The notes under the pieces: model-generated | Seen by the model: only the letters and a program-made list of their open reading frames with translations | Told to the model about the DNA's origin: nothing | Database searches by the model: none | DNA from: Odontocerum albicorne | Taxonomy: Eukaryota > Arthropoda > Insecta > Trichoptera > Odontoceridae | Assembly: GCA_949825065.1 (NCBI GenBank) | Contig: OX463862.1 | Span: 17,581,246-17,645,245, forward strand | DNA: 64,000 nt | Direction: 5' to 3' | Shown: positions 22,145-33,979 of the stretch, in pieces | Numbering within the stretch: the stretch's first letter is position 1 | Layout of the letters: each line of letters begins with the position of its first letter | Program-made: the position numbers and the translations under genes

Positions 22145-22345
22145 GTTGTAGTGTGCCTGTTTTCTGCCTCGGGGGTTACGGGTTCAATTTCCGTTAGAAC
22201 CCGATTTTTTAATGGACTCCAATCTGGTTTTCACTTATTATTTCTTTAATATATTAATTGTTGTTTAAAAAAGATTGTCAAAAGCAATGCAACTGCCAGA
22301 TTGTACTGTATGCAACGAAAAACAAAACACAATACAATGCATTTT
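22145..22345 (+). repeat. SINE-A, head partly lost
   Basis: GGGTTACGGGTTCAATTTCC, TCCAATCTGGTTTTCACTTA, then CAGATTGTACTGTATGCAAC and an AATACAATGC tail. Confidence 0.65.
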
Positions 22346-22795
22346 TAACCTGCGATAAAGAAATTGAAATAAAGAAAAAAAAACTTAAAGGAAATAATAA
22401 AATAAAGAACGAGTTTATCGAATAAAAGGACTGCACATATCGGTTTTTGTAAATCAACGCGCAACACTCCCACCGCATGGTAACACCAATAATTTTGTGG
22501 CCGAAAATTTCACTTTCTATTTTACGGGCCCAGAACTGTGTCCGCTTTTGGAGAAAGCGGAAACCTGTACTTCTTGTTCTCTCAGTCACTCTTGTCCTAT
22601 TATCAGTTATACAGAAAGAGATAACAATGTGAATCGTTTCCGTTTAAAAATTCAAATATAAACAAAGGAAATCACATTCCATGTTTGAAAGAGGCGGGAA
22701 AATGTATTTGGAGGCGCTTAATGTTATCATAAAGAGTTGGACATTTTTTAAATATTATTATCATAGTTGGTTTATATTTTTTCCATATTCGCATT
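22345..22795. other. No recognised gene
   Basis: A minus-strand frame of 103 codons (22278-22589) overlaps the SINE tail and has no recognisable domain. Confidence 0.35.
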
Positions 22796-22799
22796 TCAA

Positions 22800-22990
22800 A
22801 AGGTTTGACTTTCGTGAGATTCGAAATTTTAAAATGTTTAAATTTCACGTGATTCGAAAATCAAAAAAGTTTTTCAGCAAGATTCGAAATACAAAAATGT
22901 TTAAATTGTATGTAATTCGAAATTCTAAAATGTTTATATTTCACAAAATGTTATATTTCATGAGATTCGAAATACAAATTCGTGGGTTTT
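22800..22990. repeat. Degenerate minisatellite, about 35-45 bp
   Basis: Repeated GATTCGAAATTCTAAAATGT, TTAAATTTCACGTGATTCGA type units, imperfect in length and sequence. Confidence 0.7.
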
Positions 22991-23344
22991 CGTAAGATTA
23001 AAAGTCAGATTTTCATAACATTTTCATCATGGAGACCTATTTTGGGTTGCCAAATGATTTCTATAAGCACCTTCATACCAAAGTGCTATCGCATTACATT
23101 CTTAGAAGTCTGGTCCATTTGATCCAGTTTACCTCTTCCACATATATGTACACATCTGGCTTATATATCTGATTAGTGATAATCTATTTCAACCAACCAG
23201 AAGGATGTTTGAGCTTACCGTACATTAAATTATAAAAAAAGGTTTAAAACTATTATTATTCAATTTTAACCTAATTAACATAATTTATTATACAAGTTTA
23301 CACCTGGGAACTTAATTTTGTTTAACTTTCACAATACTTAAATT

Positions 23345-23522
23345 TATTGCTATGTATTACTGGCAGGATTGTTACCACGAGGCAATCTCTTCCAATAAAC
23401 TAGAAACTGTTAAAGAGGACTCAATATAAAATAAGATTTGTACGCTTTTAAAATAATATTGGGATTGAACCCTGGGTTAGATGATAGGTGTTTTACCAAC
23501 TAGGTCACGGAGGTCGTTAATG
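23345..23522 (-). repeat. SINE-A
   Basis: CTGGCAGGATTGTTACCACG, TTCCAATAAACTAGAAACTG, GTTTTACCAACTAGGTCACG are inverted body and head. Confidence 0.65.
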
Positions 23523-23824
23523 TTTAGTAAGTATTTCGTCATTTAATTTTTTTCCACTTCATCAAATCATCGTAACAAAGTGTAAATCATCATAACAAAA
23601 TGTACTCCCTATAAAAATGTTTTAAGTATTATTAGCTTTAGTGTGCACTGTAAAGAATAAATGGGATGACAATGTATGACATAATACCAAATTGATTTTG
23701 GATGAATGTAAACTTGAGGTTTATGTTAAATTAAGATGAATAAAAGCACTCTGCGATGCAAGATGCAAGCAAGTACGAATGAACGAAAAAAAAAACTAAC
23801 AAAATAAACAAACAGTGACAATAT

Positions 23825-24058
23825 GAGTGAAAGGTGGGGTAGAGATAGACCAAGAAAGGTGGGGTAGAGATAGACCAAGAAAAGTACGAGTGGATCAAGT
23901 GGATGATATTTTGAAAGAAGAAAATGTTAAAAGTCTGGGAAATCGAATGAGTTGTATGAGACGATGTATGGATGTGAGAAGAGGCGAAGGATATTTTTCG
24001 ATTTTGTCAAGTCTCGTACTCTGCTCTTTACCTATCCTGACAGGGAAATGAGATGGTA
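23825..24058 (+). mobile_element. RTE-type LINE 3' end with a 30-bp internal duplication
   Basis: It encodes SLGNRMSCMRRCMDVRRGEG and ends TACCTATCCTGACAGGGAAA. Near its start AAAGGTGGGGTAGAGATAGA occurs twice in tandem, about 30 bp apart. Confidence 0.7.
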
Positions 24059-24315
24059 TATATATATTCAGTTTTTAGCCTTTTACTAGCCGGTGAAATG
24101 AATAAAAAATATATGTTTTTTTTAATTAGAAACAAAATAGCATTAAAAAAAATCAATTCCCCGTTTACTTGTTTCCAAGTGGATAGCTAAATTAAGTTCG
24201 TTCAAATCGATTTCTTTTTATTGGCTCATTTATTTTGGTTTTGAAAGAGTCAGTGGGACTAATCTAAAATTAACTTCGAATTTTACTGGCCGAATTCTGA
24301 TTTCAAGGTATTCTA

Positions 24316-25100
24316 CCTGAAAGTGTAACGATAATGCTGATACACTTTGCTGGCGGTTGTGATATGGAATCTCTTGTGATAGCGGAAGATTGTCGACCCA
24401 TTTTTGCTGGAAGAGTTGGGTGTCGCTGAAAGAGTAGCAATAATGCTAAGAAATCACTACTACGTCCAAGGTATCATTGGTCTTTACAAAAGATTCCTCA
24501 CTTTGCTGCCAGTTGTGATATGGAATCTCTTGTGATAGCGGAAGATTGTCGACCCATTTTTGCTGGAAGAGTTGGGTGTCGCTGAAAGAGTAGCAATAAT
24601 GCTAAGAAATCACTACTACGTCCAAGTTATCATTGGTCTTTACAAAAGATTCCTCACTTTGCTGCCAGTTGTGATATGGAATCTCTTGTGATAGCGGAAG
24701 ATTGTCGACCCATTTTTGCTGGAAGAGTTGGGTGTAGCTGAAAGAGTAGCAATAAAGCTAAGAAATTACTACTACGACCAAATTAACATTGGTATTTACA
24801 AAGGATTTCTCACTTTGCTGTCGGTGGTGATAGCGAATCTCTTGTGATAGCGGAAGACTGTCGACCCATTTTTGCTTTAAGAGTTGGGTGTCGTTGAAAG
24901 AGTAGCAATAATGCTAAGAATTTACTACTACGTCCATGTTATTATTGGTCGTTACAAAGAAGTTCTCACTTTGCTGGCGGTGGTGATATTGAATCTCTTG
25001 TGATAGCGGAAGACTGTCGACCCATTTTTGCTGGAAGAGTTGGGTGTCGTTGAAAGAGTAGCAATACTGCTAAGAAATCACCACTACGTTCAATTTATTT
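24316..25100. repeat. 156-bp satellite, about five units
   Basis: CACTTTGCTG recurs at 24343, 24499, 24655, 24811 and 24967, exactly 156 bp apart, and the intervening sequence is conserved (TCTCTTGTGATAGCGGAAGA, TGTCGACCCATTTTTGCTGG). A partial unit precedes the first. 156 is divisible by three, yet each unit carries stops in the frames I checked, so coding is not supported. Confidence 0.95.
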
Positions 25101-26150
25101 CATACATTAAGGTGGGTATAAACAAAATACAGCATATCATTTTCGAAGATTGTTTTATTGGTAAATCAATTCTTAGTGCGCCGTTGGCCTTCTTTCTGCT
25201 GCAATACGCTTCGGAATATATTTCTCTATCTTATTATCTCTCAGAAAAATACTCTTCATTCTCTCATAATCTTTCATTGTTCACACGTTTATTGATACTT
25301 TTCCTAATATGTGTTGAGGTTTAAAACGTCAGTAGAAAAATTACTTTCTATACCTTATGGTTAAACTTTTGTCTCCAGTCTGGGTGTTGAGAGTTCAATA
25401 CCCGATTTTATTTTTTTTACACATTACAAGAGATATACATAATTTGCAAAAAAACAACAGGTAATTTATTTATTTATTTTACACATGACAAGAAATATAC
25501 ATAATTTGAGAAAAAGCAACAGGTAGGTAATTTAATTAGGACACACAATTTTAATAGATCTGGGTTTGTTGCCTTTCATTTGTCGTGACCCCAGTAAACT
25601 AGGCTTTAGCCTGTATCTCACTGAGGACATATAGCATGAACAAAATAAACCGATACTTCTTTCCGATTTTGATTACATAAAACCACATTCTCATCAACCT
25701 GACAAACAGTGACACTCCATTACATATGTATACATCACGCGAATCAAACCCCTCACACTTCATCACTCCAAACTGGAGAATTCATATACCACTAGTTGCA
25801 ACCCGTGAAATATTCACGGAAGTAAAACAAATTCTACATTTATGAAAATATATGTAAAATTTGTTTATATTTATTATTTATACATCGTCCCCTTTTACAC
25901 CGGTTCAAAAATTGTTCGCTAGGTAGTTAAAATTCGTTCATTATCACGGACCCACCGAGATTCAAATTTCGACTTACTTTCGGAGAGAATCCAAGTATTC
26001 GACAGCCGTACGGGTTTTGGCCTATTTATACTATTATATTTGTTATTCTCTTTACATAGATTGTAGTTATAACATATTTCTTTACGAGTCTTTTGCTATA
26101 TTTATGTTTGGTTGGAAGAAAATTGTGTTAAACCATGCATTAAAAAACTT
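25100..26150. other. AT-rich, no recognised gene
   Basis: A tRNA-like piece (TTTGTCTCCAGTCTGGGTGT) near 25370 and a duplicated ATTACAAGAGATATACATAA-like stretch (25425 and 25487) were noted; otherwise nothing. Confidence 0.35.
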
Positions 26151-26154
26151 TCAT

Positions 26155-26290
26155 ACAAACATACTATCACGCCATCTACTTGACTGGGTAGGCAGAGTGG
26201 ACAGAGTACCAGAATTTCCTAAATCGACACACATCCTTCGCGTCTTCTACATCCTTTCTATATACCTTCACGATTTCTCTGATATTTAAG
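26155..26290 (-). mobile_element. RTE-type LINE 3' end
   Basis: CATACTATCACGCCATCTAC, TGGGTAGGCAGAGTGGACAG is the inverted 3' terminus. Confidence 0.65.
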
Positions 26291-26339
26291 ATTGTTAACT
26301 ATAATACGTACTTAATAAAATAAGGCATGCTAATAAATG

Positions 26340-26650
26340 AATAAGTTAAGTATTGCATAGTAGTTAAAGAGCATGACGTTCACCCGGGGTTTTCGAGTTC
26401 CATTGCCGATGGTATTCGAAAAAATGTTTAATAAAGGGCCCTGGCCTGGTAAAAGAGGTTATCGGCAACAATACTTACAAGCCCTAGACATGTGCTAGCA
26501 TTGTTACCTCTTCATGTGTGGGTTACTATTGCCAACACGTGCGACGACAAAACGCGAATAACGTGTTTAATTAAGTGAGATTTTAACCTGAAGGCTCGAT
26601 AAATGGGGCTGAATACAATACTGACTCCCAGCCATGCTCTTCAATTTGTC
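26340..26650 (+). repeat. SINE-F
   Basis: CACCCGGGGTTTTCGAGTTC is the head and ACCTGAAGGCTCGATAAATG, GGGCTGAATACAATACTGAC the end, parallel to 15985-16290. Confidence 0.55.
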
Positions 26651-27200
26651 CAAACAACTAATTTACATGTATTGAGAACATGTAAATAAAAATAAATAAG
26701 TCTTGCGCAGTACGCACCTATTTTTCACTAATTAATTATTGGCGCTCATTTAAACAATGTCAACAAAAATGTACACAAAAAAATACTACAGAATTGAACG
26801 CAATGAAAAATTTACTACGAATGACGTCACGAAACGCTATCCTGTTTCTTCCTTTGATTGAGAATATTTTCCGTCTTATTCACGATGATCTCCTGCCAAA
26901 TCTTTACAAAATGTTGTGTCCTCTTTCAATTGTCGGGAAAGCGTATTTTTCTCTCTCTCTCGCACCTTGCAAGGAATTTAGAGCTGCTTGTGTGTGTAAG
27001 ACCCTATAACTAAAATTAGTCACTATCACTGAAAATAACAGTGGTGTAACGGTTAAATATAAGAAAATCTTGAAAACAAATTATTCAATTATTTTTTGAG
27101 GATTGGCTGAATCTCTTAAGTTATTAAACATTTACAAAGATGTTTTGAATATTGGTTTGAATCCTTAATCACTAACTCTCATTATTCGAACAAAATAAAA
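26650..27200. other. No recognised gene
   Basis: A 71-codon frame at 26794-27009 has no recognisable motif. Confidence 0.35.
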
Positions 27201-27204
27201 AACG

Positions 27205-28250
27205 TCCATACCATCACGCCGTTTCCATGTTTGGAAAGGTAGAGAAGATAGCACGCCAGAATTTTCTATCGTGATACGCATATTTGAGCTATTTCACATC
27301 CGTACACCTTCTCATACAACTCCTATGAGAGGTTTGACTTTTAACATTTGCTTCTTTCAAAATATCATGAACTTCACACAACCATACTTACCCATACCGT
27401 ATATAAATGACAGCTGTAAACTGGGTGAAATATAGATGCTCTGGAACATGTTTTGAAAGAAGATTTTTTTGTATTTTTGATGTATTTTTATTTTTTTTAA
27501 TATCTTTCTTGCTAAGGTACTGACATACATACATACCTTCATGTAAAATTCTTTACAGGAATCAGCAGAAATAACAGATTGCCACACTTTCCTATCTCGA
27601 TACACACATTTCGCCTCATCCACTTCTATACACCTTCTCATACAGCTCTATTTATCTTACTTCTTAATTTTCCTTCTTTCAAAATATCATTCACCTTATC
27701 CAACCATGCTTTACTTGGTCTTCCTCTGGCACGTTTTCCTCTCACAATTTGCATTGTACATTTTTTTTATGGTTTGCTTGTCTTTCTTCATTCATTCGTT
27801 CCGCGTGCCCAAACCATCACAGAGTATTCTTCTTCATCTTACTCAAGACATCAACCTTAAGTTCATATTCATCCCTAACCACTTCATTACGTATTCTATA
27901 ATACATAGTCACTCCATGTGTTATTTTTAAATGCATGCATTTTTCAGATTTGTTTTACGTCCACGTTAAATTCCCATACATCTAAGTTGGTAGTAATATA
28001 GTGTTATGGACCACCGTTTTAGCAGCTTTTGATATTTGCCAACATAGTTTTTGTGTTTTCTTAGGCTGATCCGTATATCTCAACTGAGTCGATATTTAAA
28101 AGTTTCCCATCATTCTTGTCTTCTTTCGTCGATCTCTGATCATCTCAGTCCCAGGCTCTTCTCATACATCAGCTTTACTCAACCAATTCCTTCTTACATG
28201 TACTACTAATCTCACTTCTTTTACGGTTTTATATCACTCAATAACAAAAC
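27205..28250 (-). mobile_element. RTE-type LINE, two 3' ends in tandem
   Basis: Two inverted 3' ends lie at about 27210-27400 and 27525-28250. The second is the longest RTE piece in the window. It covers a MRRCIEVDEAKCVYRDRKVW-like C-terminus and, further upstream on the minus strand, the blocks that in better copies give a WFGHVERM-type motif. Many lesions. Confidence 0.75.
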
Positions 28251-29190
28251 TCTATTGAATTAAAAAAAAAAAGAGTTTTATTATATTTGATGCAAAAAAT
28301 ATATAATTATGGTACTTTTTTTTAAATGTAACGACGCCACTGATTGATGCACTCCTCCACTTTCCAACAAACACACCCACACACATTCATTAGCATCTCG
28401 CGTAAACACTGGAAACCATTGTCACACTCCTGTGGAATGCAATACAACACCAAGCCACGAGATGTAATAAGAAAATATACCAACTGAAATGCACATTTCA
28501 AAAATAGAATATACTTTTTTATTTAAATGCTATCATACTGTCTTGACTACTAGGTTGGTCAAGACTAGACCAAAATGTTGCACGATTTACATACAAAGAA
28601 GTTGTAGGAAGTAACGTAGAAAATATACCTCAATTTAAAAAAAGAACACACTTGGATAATAAGTTATCAATGCTTTCATATATTTGATATTCTCTTTACA
28701 TGAACCACCGTTGTTTAACTTAAACATGGAATTTTACTGCATTTAGACCATGTTCCATACTTCAATTTTGACGTAACTGGTTGCCTCTTTGAGTATATAG
28801 ACACTTAGTCAAAAAAGAAAGTAATTTCTTAGAAATGAAAGATGATTGTGCTCCCTTTTTGGATGAGTGTATTTATTTTGCTGGTCTGTTTGGTGTATGA
28901 CGTATAGTTGAATAAACGCACTATTGTGGCTCATAATGAAATAACCCGCCATGACACAACACTACACTAATACATACAAAATGCACACGCACATTGAAAC
29001 AGTATCCGGATACGGAAAGTGAGTTAGTGAAAATTATGATCGTCAAACTTTGAGGCGAGATATTTTAATAATTTACGTAAAAAAGTATTCAAAACGATAT
29101 CTGAACAAAAAAAGATCCAAGTTTCATTATATTAGTTGAGTGATATAAAAGAAAATACAAGGTGGTTTTGTTTATATTCAGATTGAATTG
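28250..29190. other. No recognised gene
   Basis: A less AT-rich piece (28330-28460, with CACACCCACACACATTC) was seen but not identified. Confidence 0.35.
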
Positions 29191-29194
29191 TTTC

Positions 29195-29340
29195 TGGGAA
29201 TTGTAAAAGTCAAAGAAGTCGTAGGAGTTGTATGAGAAGGTGTATGGATGTAGAAGGGGAGAAATATATATGTCGCTATACAAAAAAAAATGCGCTTTCT
29301 TATTTCTGCTTACCCTGATAGAGAAACGGCATGCATGCAT
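29195..29340 (+). mobile_element. RTE-type LINE 3' end
   Basis: GTCGTAGGAGTTGTATGAGA, AGGTGTATGGATGTAGAAGG and CTTACCCTGATAGAGAAACG are the sense 3' end. Confidence 0.65.
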
Positions 29341-29384
29341 ATTTTCTTATTATTAAATTATTAACGTTCCGGTCATGACTGTAG

Positions 29385-29460
29385 GAGTCAAATAAATAAA
29401 CATTTATCATTCACTCGGGGATTTCGGGTACGATTCCCGATAGTGTAAATCACAAAGACT
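29385..29460 (+). repeat. SINE-F head
   Basis: TTCACTCGGGGATTTCGGGT, ACGATTCCCGATAGTG matches the SINE-F head. Confidence 0.5.
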
Positions 29461-30590
29461 ATTTTTTAACACAAATTCGACAAATTTCTGATGGGTTGCG
29501 AATAATTGGCATAGAGCAATGTGGTTGTACTGTATATAATGAAAGTATTTTATGATAACATCATTCAATGATTCATCACCACACTGTCAACGATGGACTT
29601 GAAGGCGGAATTTCCGATGAGTGGGCCGATATTGTCCTACATTTATGTTGTGTACACTACAATCTGGAAGACTTATTGTCATATGGCATATGTAAGGACC
29701 AAAATATTTAGTGTACATTTGTAAATAAAAATAATCGTAAATAAAACAAAACAAATATTCAAATCCGATCACGAAACTTCTTGACTCAATTGCACCTCGA
29801 ATAATAATGTCTTGGGAAAAAGATTTCTGGAGAAAGATTAGTAATGATCATGTAAAATATATTAATGCCAAAAATAAAATTATTAAACAACGGAGTCATG
29901 TAAAAACGTCTAGGTAGCTGGGATGGGATATGTTTTACATTAAAAAGGGCCGGCCTCAATCAATTTCGCGATATTTGATTTGTTAGTCCGCTGCTGACAA
30001 CCGCTCGTGAAAAATTGAAATAAAATAGAAAACAAATGAATATTATAAAATTAATTCTAATAATGCAACAACAAAAAAAGACCGAGGGCTTACAAAAGAC
30101 TGTTTAAGTTATAAAACATAATTGGAATAACGCCTCATTTTTATTTTCTAAAGATTACTTAAAATAATTGTAATGCGAAGACGTGAGGGTTGGCTTAAAT
30201 TATGATTAAAATGAGTAACAAGAATTTATTTTGAATTCTTAAAAAAAAACATCGAATTCACACCTTAGTGTGCTTCTTACTCGCATTTTTTTTCTAATTA
30301 TTGACTTTTAATATATGGTAGAGGAAAACTTCAACAATTAAAAAAATATTAGCCTACACATAAATATAATGTTAAGACAACAATAAATGCATGACAATAT
30401 TTAGTTCGTTTGAACTCTCCTATGATAATTCAACAAAAAAATTATTGTCTTTCTCAAGTCTCACATTTCTTTACCTAGGAATCATATGTTATATTCACTT
30501 CTCCGAATTTTGTGAAACTATTTCATCTCAGCATCTCCCTATTGGAAATTGATTCATGCTTTTAAATTTTATTCTATTCGATTAAACTTT
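29460..30590. other. AT-rich flank, no gene recognised
   Basis: Includes a small SINE-A tail-like piece near 29640-29690 and several poly(A)/poly(T) runs. No coding frame was recognised. Confidence 0.35.
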
Positions 30591-30594
30591 TGTT

Positions 30595-30785
30595 TTACAC
30601 AGTAAAACCTGGCGAATTTATTTTCATGTAACAATATCTTCTAATTAACCAGAAACATGTTGAAGAGACCTTAAACGATATTTAGACTTCAGTACTTTAT
30701 TTTTTAAATATGGGTATCAATGGAAGCCGAAAACGCAACATCCAAGTCGCAAAACAGGAGTCTTATCAACTAAGCTATAGATGCT
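30595..30785 (-). repeat. SINE-A, decayed
   Basis: ACAGTAAAACCTGGCGAATT, AATTAACCAGAAACATGTTG, GAGTCTTATCAACTAAGC are the inverted blocks. Confidence 0.6.
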
Positions 30786-31451
30786 GTCATTCAATCATTT
30801 GTGTTACATTTACTTTCCGTGACCGCGTTACTTTCGCAATGTATATCCCCCAAAATAAAAAACGGCAAAACATTGACAATTTATGCATTTTTGTCCTTTC
30901 GTTGCTTTCATACTTTCAGTTTTTTTATGACTGTCATTTTGAGTTTTATTGCACCTGCAAGTTTTTTTCTATATACTATACTTGTGTAATTTGTTTCCTT
31001 TTTCTGCTTAAATATAAATGTAATTATATTTTTAATATATGTTCGTTCAATTTTCTTACAAATTCCCCTTTTGTTGTGTTCATTGCTGATCCAAGTCGTG
31101 TTGCTTTTAGTTTTGTGTTTGGTATTACTAAAGTAAATAGGTAAAGGGCGTGAAATTAAATAATTTATAAATAAATAAAAGGTAACAAAATATTCGAGAT
31201 TTTTCTTCTGAAAACAATTTGCATCTATAATCTTACACCATTCAGTAAGCGACATTTTAAAAAGGCAGCTATTTTAATTCTAACAAATAAATTGAACATT
31301 TTAGTGTCTCTTAAACTCTAAAGGTCGAGTTAAACAATTAATTTAATATTAATGTTGTTACTTCGAGCCACAGTTGAACATTTCTCGCGCAAATTTCAGT
31401 CCAGGCCCTTTTTCTTTCTACAATAGTTTTCAGTTTAGTTGCATCATGAAA

Positions 31452-31492
31452 GTAGTCAGTAGTGCGCTGCAAGTCGGCGTGAACGGTTCTTG
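31452..31492 (+). promoter_or_regulatory. Inr-MTE-DPE core promoter, putative, for C/EBP
   Basis: TCAGTA at 31456-31461 matches the arthropod initiator TCAKTY at five of six bases, with A at 31458 as +1. Counting from it, GAACGG falls at +24 to +29, matching the end of the MTE consensus (SAACGS). GGTTCT falls at +28 to +33, an exact match to the DPE consensus RGWYVT. No TATA box lies near -30. All three motifs keep the required spacing. The link to the C/EBP gene 950 bp downstream, same strand, is inferred. Confidence 0.6.
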
Positions 31493-32409
31493 TTTTCGCT
31501 GTCAATGCTTCGCCGAGAGTACATAAGAGCTAACAATCGGAGTTTAAATGTTGTTAGTTGAACTTTATTTCCTGTCAAAAATTTAAAAGAAAAAAACAAT
31601 ACGCCTTTAAAAGGCGTCAAAAATAATTAGAATATTCAAGAAATTATAATAATAAAACTATTTTGTTATCAGTTATAATATATATACAAACAAATACGTG
31701 TATTTTAAAAAAGTTATTTTTAAAACTGTGATTTATTTTCATTTGATTAATTTTGGTGCTGAATTGAATTAAAAACTTGAAAGTTTTCGAATTTTTTTTA
31801 TTATTATATATTTTTTATCGATAATACGAATTTAACTTTTTAATAATAAACGTTGGATATAAAGTTGATTAGGAATAATTTTACGGTATGCAGTTTTATT
31901 GTTGACGATAAGGTATCTGGATCAAAAAATATATTTATTTATGCTTCCATTGTAAAACGGATTGTGGAATTCATTTTGAACTACTGTGTGAGAGTTTTAT
32001 GTGATTTCAGACTTCCGAGTCATTATATAAAAGTCTAAAAACAATAATATAACAATTAAAAACAAAAGTCAACTGTGATTTGGAAATATAAATGGATTAT
32101 CGACTTGTGCTAGTGATGTTTTGGAACTTTTAAAAAATTACTGTTTTCTACAACATTTTTTTAAAGCGTTTTTAATGAAAGCTTAACTATTTTTGTTAGA
32201 AGTTAAGAAAACAAAATAACAAACATTGTGTTGAGTGTGGTTTTGGAAACTGAAAAAAAACCTGTTTTATTTTGGACAAGGATTTTCGTTTACGTTTTCT
32301 TTTGGATTCAAAAGTGATGGAAGTGAAAAGCGGGTGTTGACGAATTTGAGAAACTGGTTTTTAAAGTGAATTCATCATTTCGGTCCAATTATTCGGAAGA
32401 ATTGAAAAA
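31458..32409 (+). other. Putative 5' leader of C/EBP with upstream ATGs
   Basis: If transcription starts at 31458 and nothing is spliced out, the leader is about 950 nt. It contains short upstream frames, for example 31505-31561 (18 codons, MLRREYIRANNRSLNVVS) and one from 31548. C/EBP messages in vertebrates are known to use upstream frames to set start choice; a similar role here is inference. A 5'UTR intron cannot be excluded. Confidence 0.45.
31505..31561 (+). CDS. Short upstream ORF in the C/EBP leader (hypothetical)
   Basis: First ATG after the proposed start site, 18 codons then TGA. It ends about 850 nt before the main ATG, which leaves room for reinitiation. No evidence of translation is available from sequence. 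Confidence 0.3.
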   Translation: MLRREYIRANNRSLNVVS

Positions 32410-33345
32410 ATGGAGTCTCCACAGATGTACGATAGTGGAGGGCAGGTGAATGGCGGCGGGACGGGGAACCCGAACGAAATTAAGAAAATCCCCGGCAATA
32501 ATAACAATAATCAACCAAATGCAGTAAACCACAACGCACCATTAGCCCTTCGTCCTAGACACTTACCTCAATACCAACACCCAGAATTGGACGAACTCAC
32601 AGGGCAAGAAATAAGTCTAGATCTTCAGCACTTGATAGAAGATCAGTTTAGAGATCAAGAAGGATTAGCGTTATTGCAAGAAATACTTCCAGGTGGTAGA
32701 TCAAACCCAACTACCAATGGAGTGTTTCCAAGAACTACATTAGCTTATATGCCGCAAGGTGTTCACCAAGGTGCTTACCCTACAGATCCTCCTTCAGATT
32801 CTGCTCCAGTAAAAGAAGAACCACCAGAACCACATGACTACAGAAGGCAATGCCAACAAGTCGGTCCTCTGCCTCTCCCACCAACGCCCTTCGCCACAGC
32901 AACACCATTCCCTACAGGAGCAACATACGCTACTAACGGAGCTGGAGGAAGCTTCCTTCCTCCGGGAGCTCCTCCACACCTCGCACTCAAACACAAGACT
33001 CTCCATACTCACACGAATCACGGACACGCAACAAGCAACAGACGTCACTCAGGCAAACATGTGGACAAGGGAACTGACGAATACAGAAGAAGACGAGAAA
33101 GAAACAACATCGCCGTTAGAAAGAGTAGAGAGAAGGCAAAAGTACGTTCGAGGGAAGTCGAAGAAAAAGTCAAGTGTCTTATGAGAGAAAAAGACGCCCT
33201 GCTTAAAAGACTAGAAGCAGTATCAGGAGAATTGAGTTTACACAAGCAAATGTACGTCCATCTGATGAATCTCAACCATCCGGAGATCACAGACCTCTGT
33301 CGCAGTATGCTCAACCTCGGCGGAGGGCCAGATCATCCCATGTAG
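32410..33345 (+). CDS. C/EBP: C/EBP bZIP transcription factor (slbo-type), intronless
   Basis: A 311-aa protein. A C/EBP-type bZIP lies at its C-terminus: basic region about 221-246 (DEYRRRRERNNIAVRKSREK) with the family signature RNNIAVRKSR, then a leucine zipper with heptad positions V250, L257, L264, V271. The N-terminal half is of activation-domain type. It has an Asn run (30-34) and a conserved acidic/hydrophobic stretch (58-93, with ELDELTGQEISLDLQHLIED). A VKEEP motif (134-138) fits the sumoylation/synergy-control site known in C/EBPs. A His-rich linker covers 195-217. C/EBPs bind TTGCGCAA-like DNA as dimers in the nucleus; in Drosophila slbo acts in follicle and border cells. The ATG context (GAAAAAATGG) is good. 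The whole gene is one exon, as in the fly. GC is far above the flanks, as expected for conserved coding DNA. No lesions. Confidence 0.96.
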   Translation: MESPQMYDSGGQVNGGGTGNPNEIKKIPGNNNNNQPNAVNHNAPLALRPRHLPQYQHPELDELTGQEISLDLQHLIEDQFRDQEGLALLQEILPGGRSNPTTNGVFPRTTLAYMPQGVHQGAYPTDPPSDSAPVKEEPPEPHDYRRQCQQVGPLPLPPTPFATATPFPTGATYATNGAGGSFLPPGAPPHLALKHKTLHTHTNHGHATSNRRHSGKHVDKGTDEYRRRRERNNIAVRKSREKAKVRSREVEEKVKCLMREKDALLKRLEAVSGELSLHKQMYVHLMNLNHPEITDLCRSMLNLGGGPDHPM

Positions 33346-33975
33346 AAACGGTTCGTAGTTTCTGTTAACTATTACATAACCTAAGCTTGGTACACCTGGA
33401 CTGTTTGGTGATATCCTTCAGAATCTAGACAATGAAACTTTCGTTAGTGTCGCAAAGTGTAAAATGATTGTGGACAAAGAGTGTGTTTAGATTTTCCATC
33501 TTTAATATAAAAATACTTCCTTTTTTTCTTCCTTATTGTCTATGTTGTGGACTTGGTGATAGATTTTGAAGCATAAAAGTGTAATTGATAGGTCGTTAGC
33601 AAGCTGTAGGACCCAATTTAGAGATCTCCAGAAATATAATATAAATGAATTCTGCTTAAAATAAAAATATATATTTTTATGAAGATAATATTAACTGCAA
33701 CGAAGTAATTTTTTTAACTAAAGACAACATTCAAAATATTATTAATAATTATAAATAATGTAAATTTAAACCATAGAAAATAAATTAATATATAACAATA
33801 TTGTTAATAAGTTAGTTCTAATGATAAATGTGCATATTTTTATTTTTTATGTATAAATTTTACTGTCATTATATATTATATATATGAACATACCAAAACG
33901 AGAAATTTTCGAGTAAATTTATATATATACATACATAAATTGAGAACCAAAAATAAAAGTTTTTTTTTCTAAAAA
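33346..33975 (+). other. C/EBP 3' UTR with candidate poly(A) signal
   Basis: Sequence after the stop turns AT-rich. AATAAA occurs at 33776-33781 and 33952-33957. The second is followed within 10 bases by a T-run, the usual downstream element, and is the better candidate. That would give a 3' UTR of about 0.6 kb. Confidence 0.5.
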
Positions 33976-33979
33976 AATA

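Noticed and set aside
30710..31144. 144-codon + frame upstream of C/EBP
   Set aside because: It starts inside a SINE-A, is rich in Phe/Tyr/Cys from AT-rich DNA and shows no domain.
31853..32038. Apparent 61-codon frame in the C/EBP leader
   Set aside because: It begins with TTG rather than ATG and has no recognisable motif.
32834..33184. 116-codon + frame overlapping C/EBP
   Set aside because: Shadow of the C/EBP frame; C/EBP codon use and conserved domains explain the sequence.
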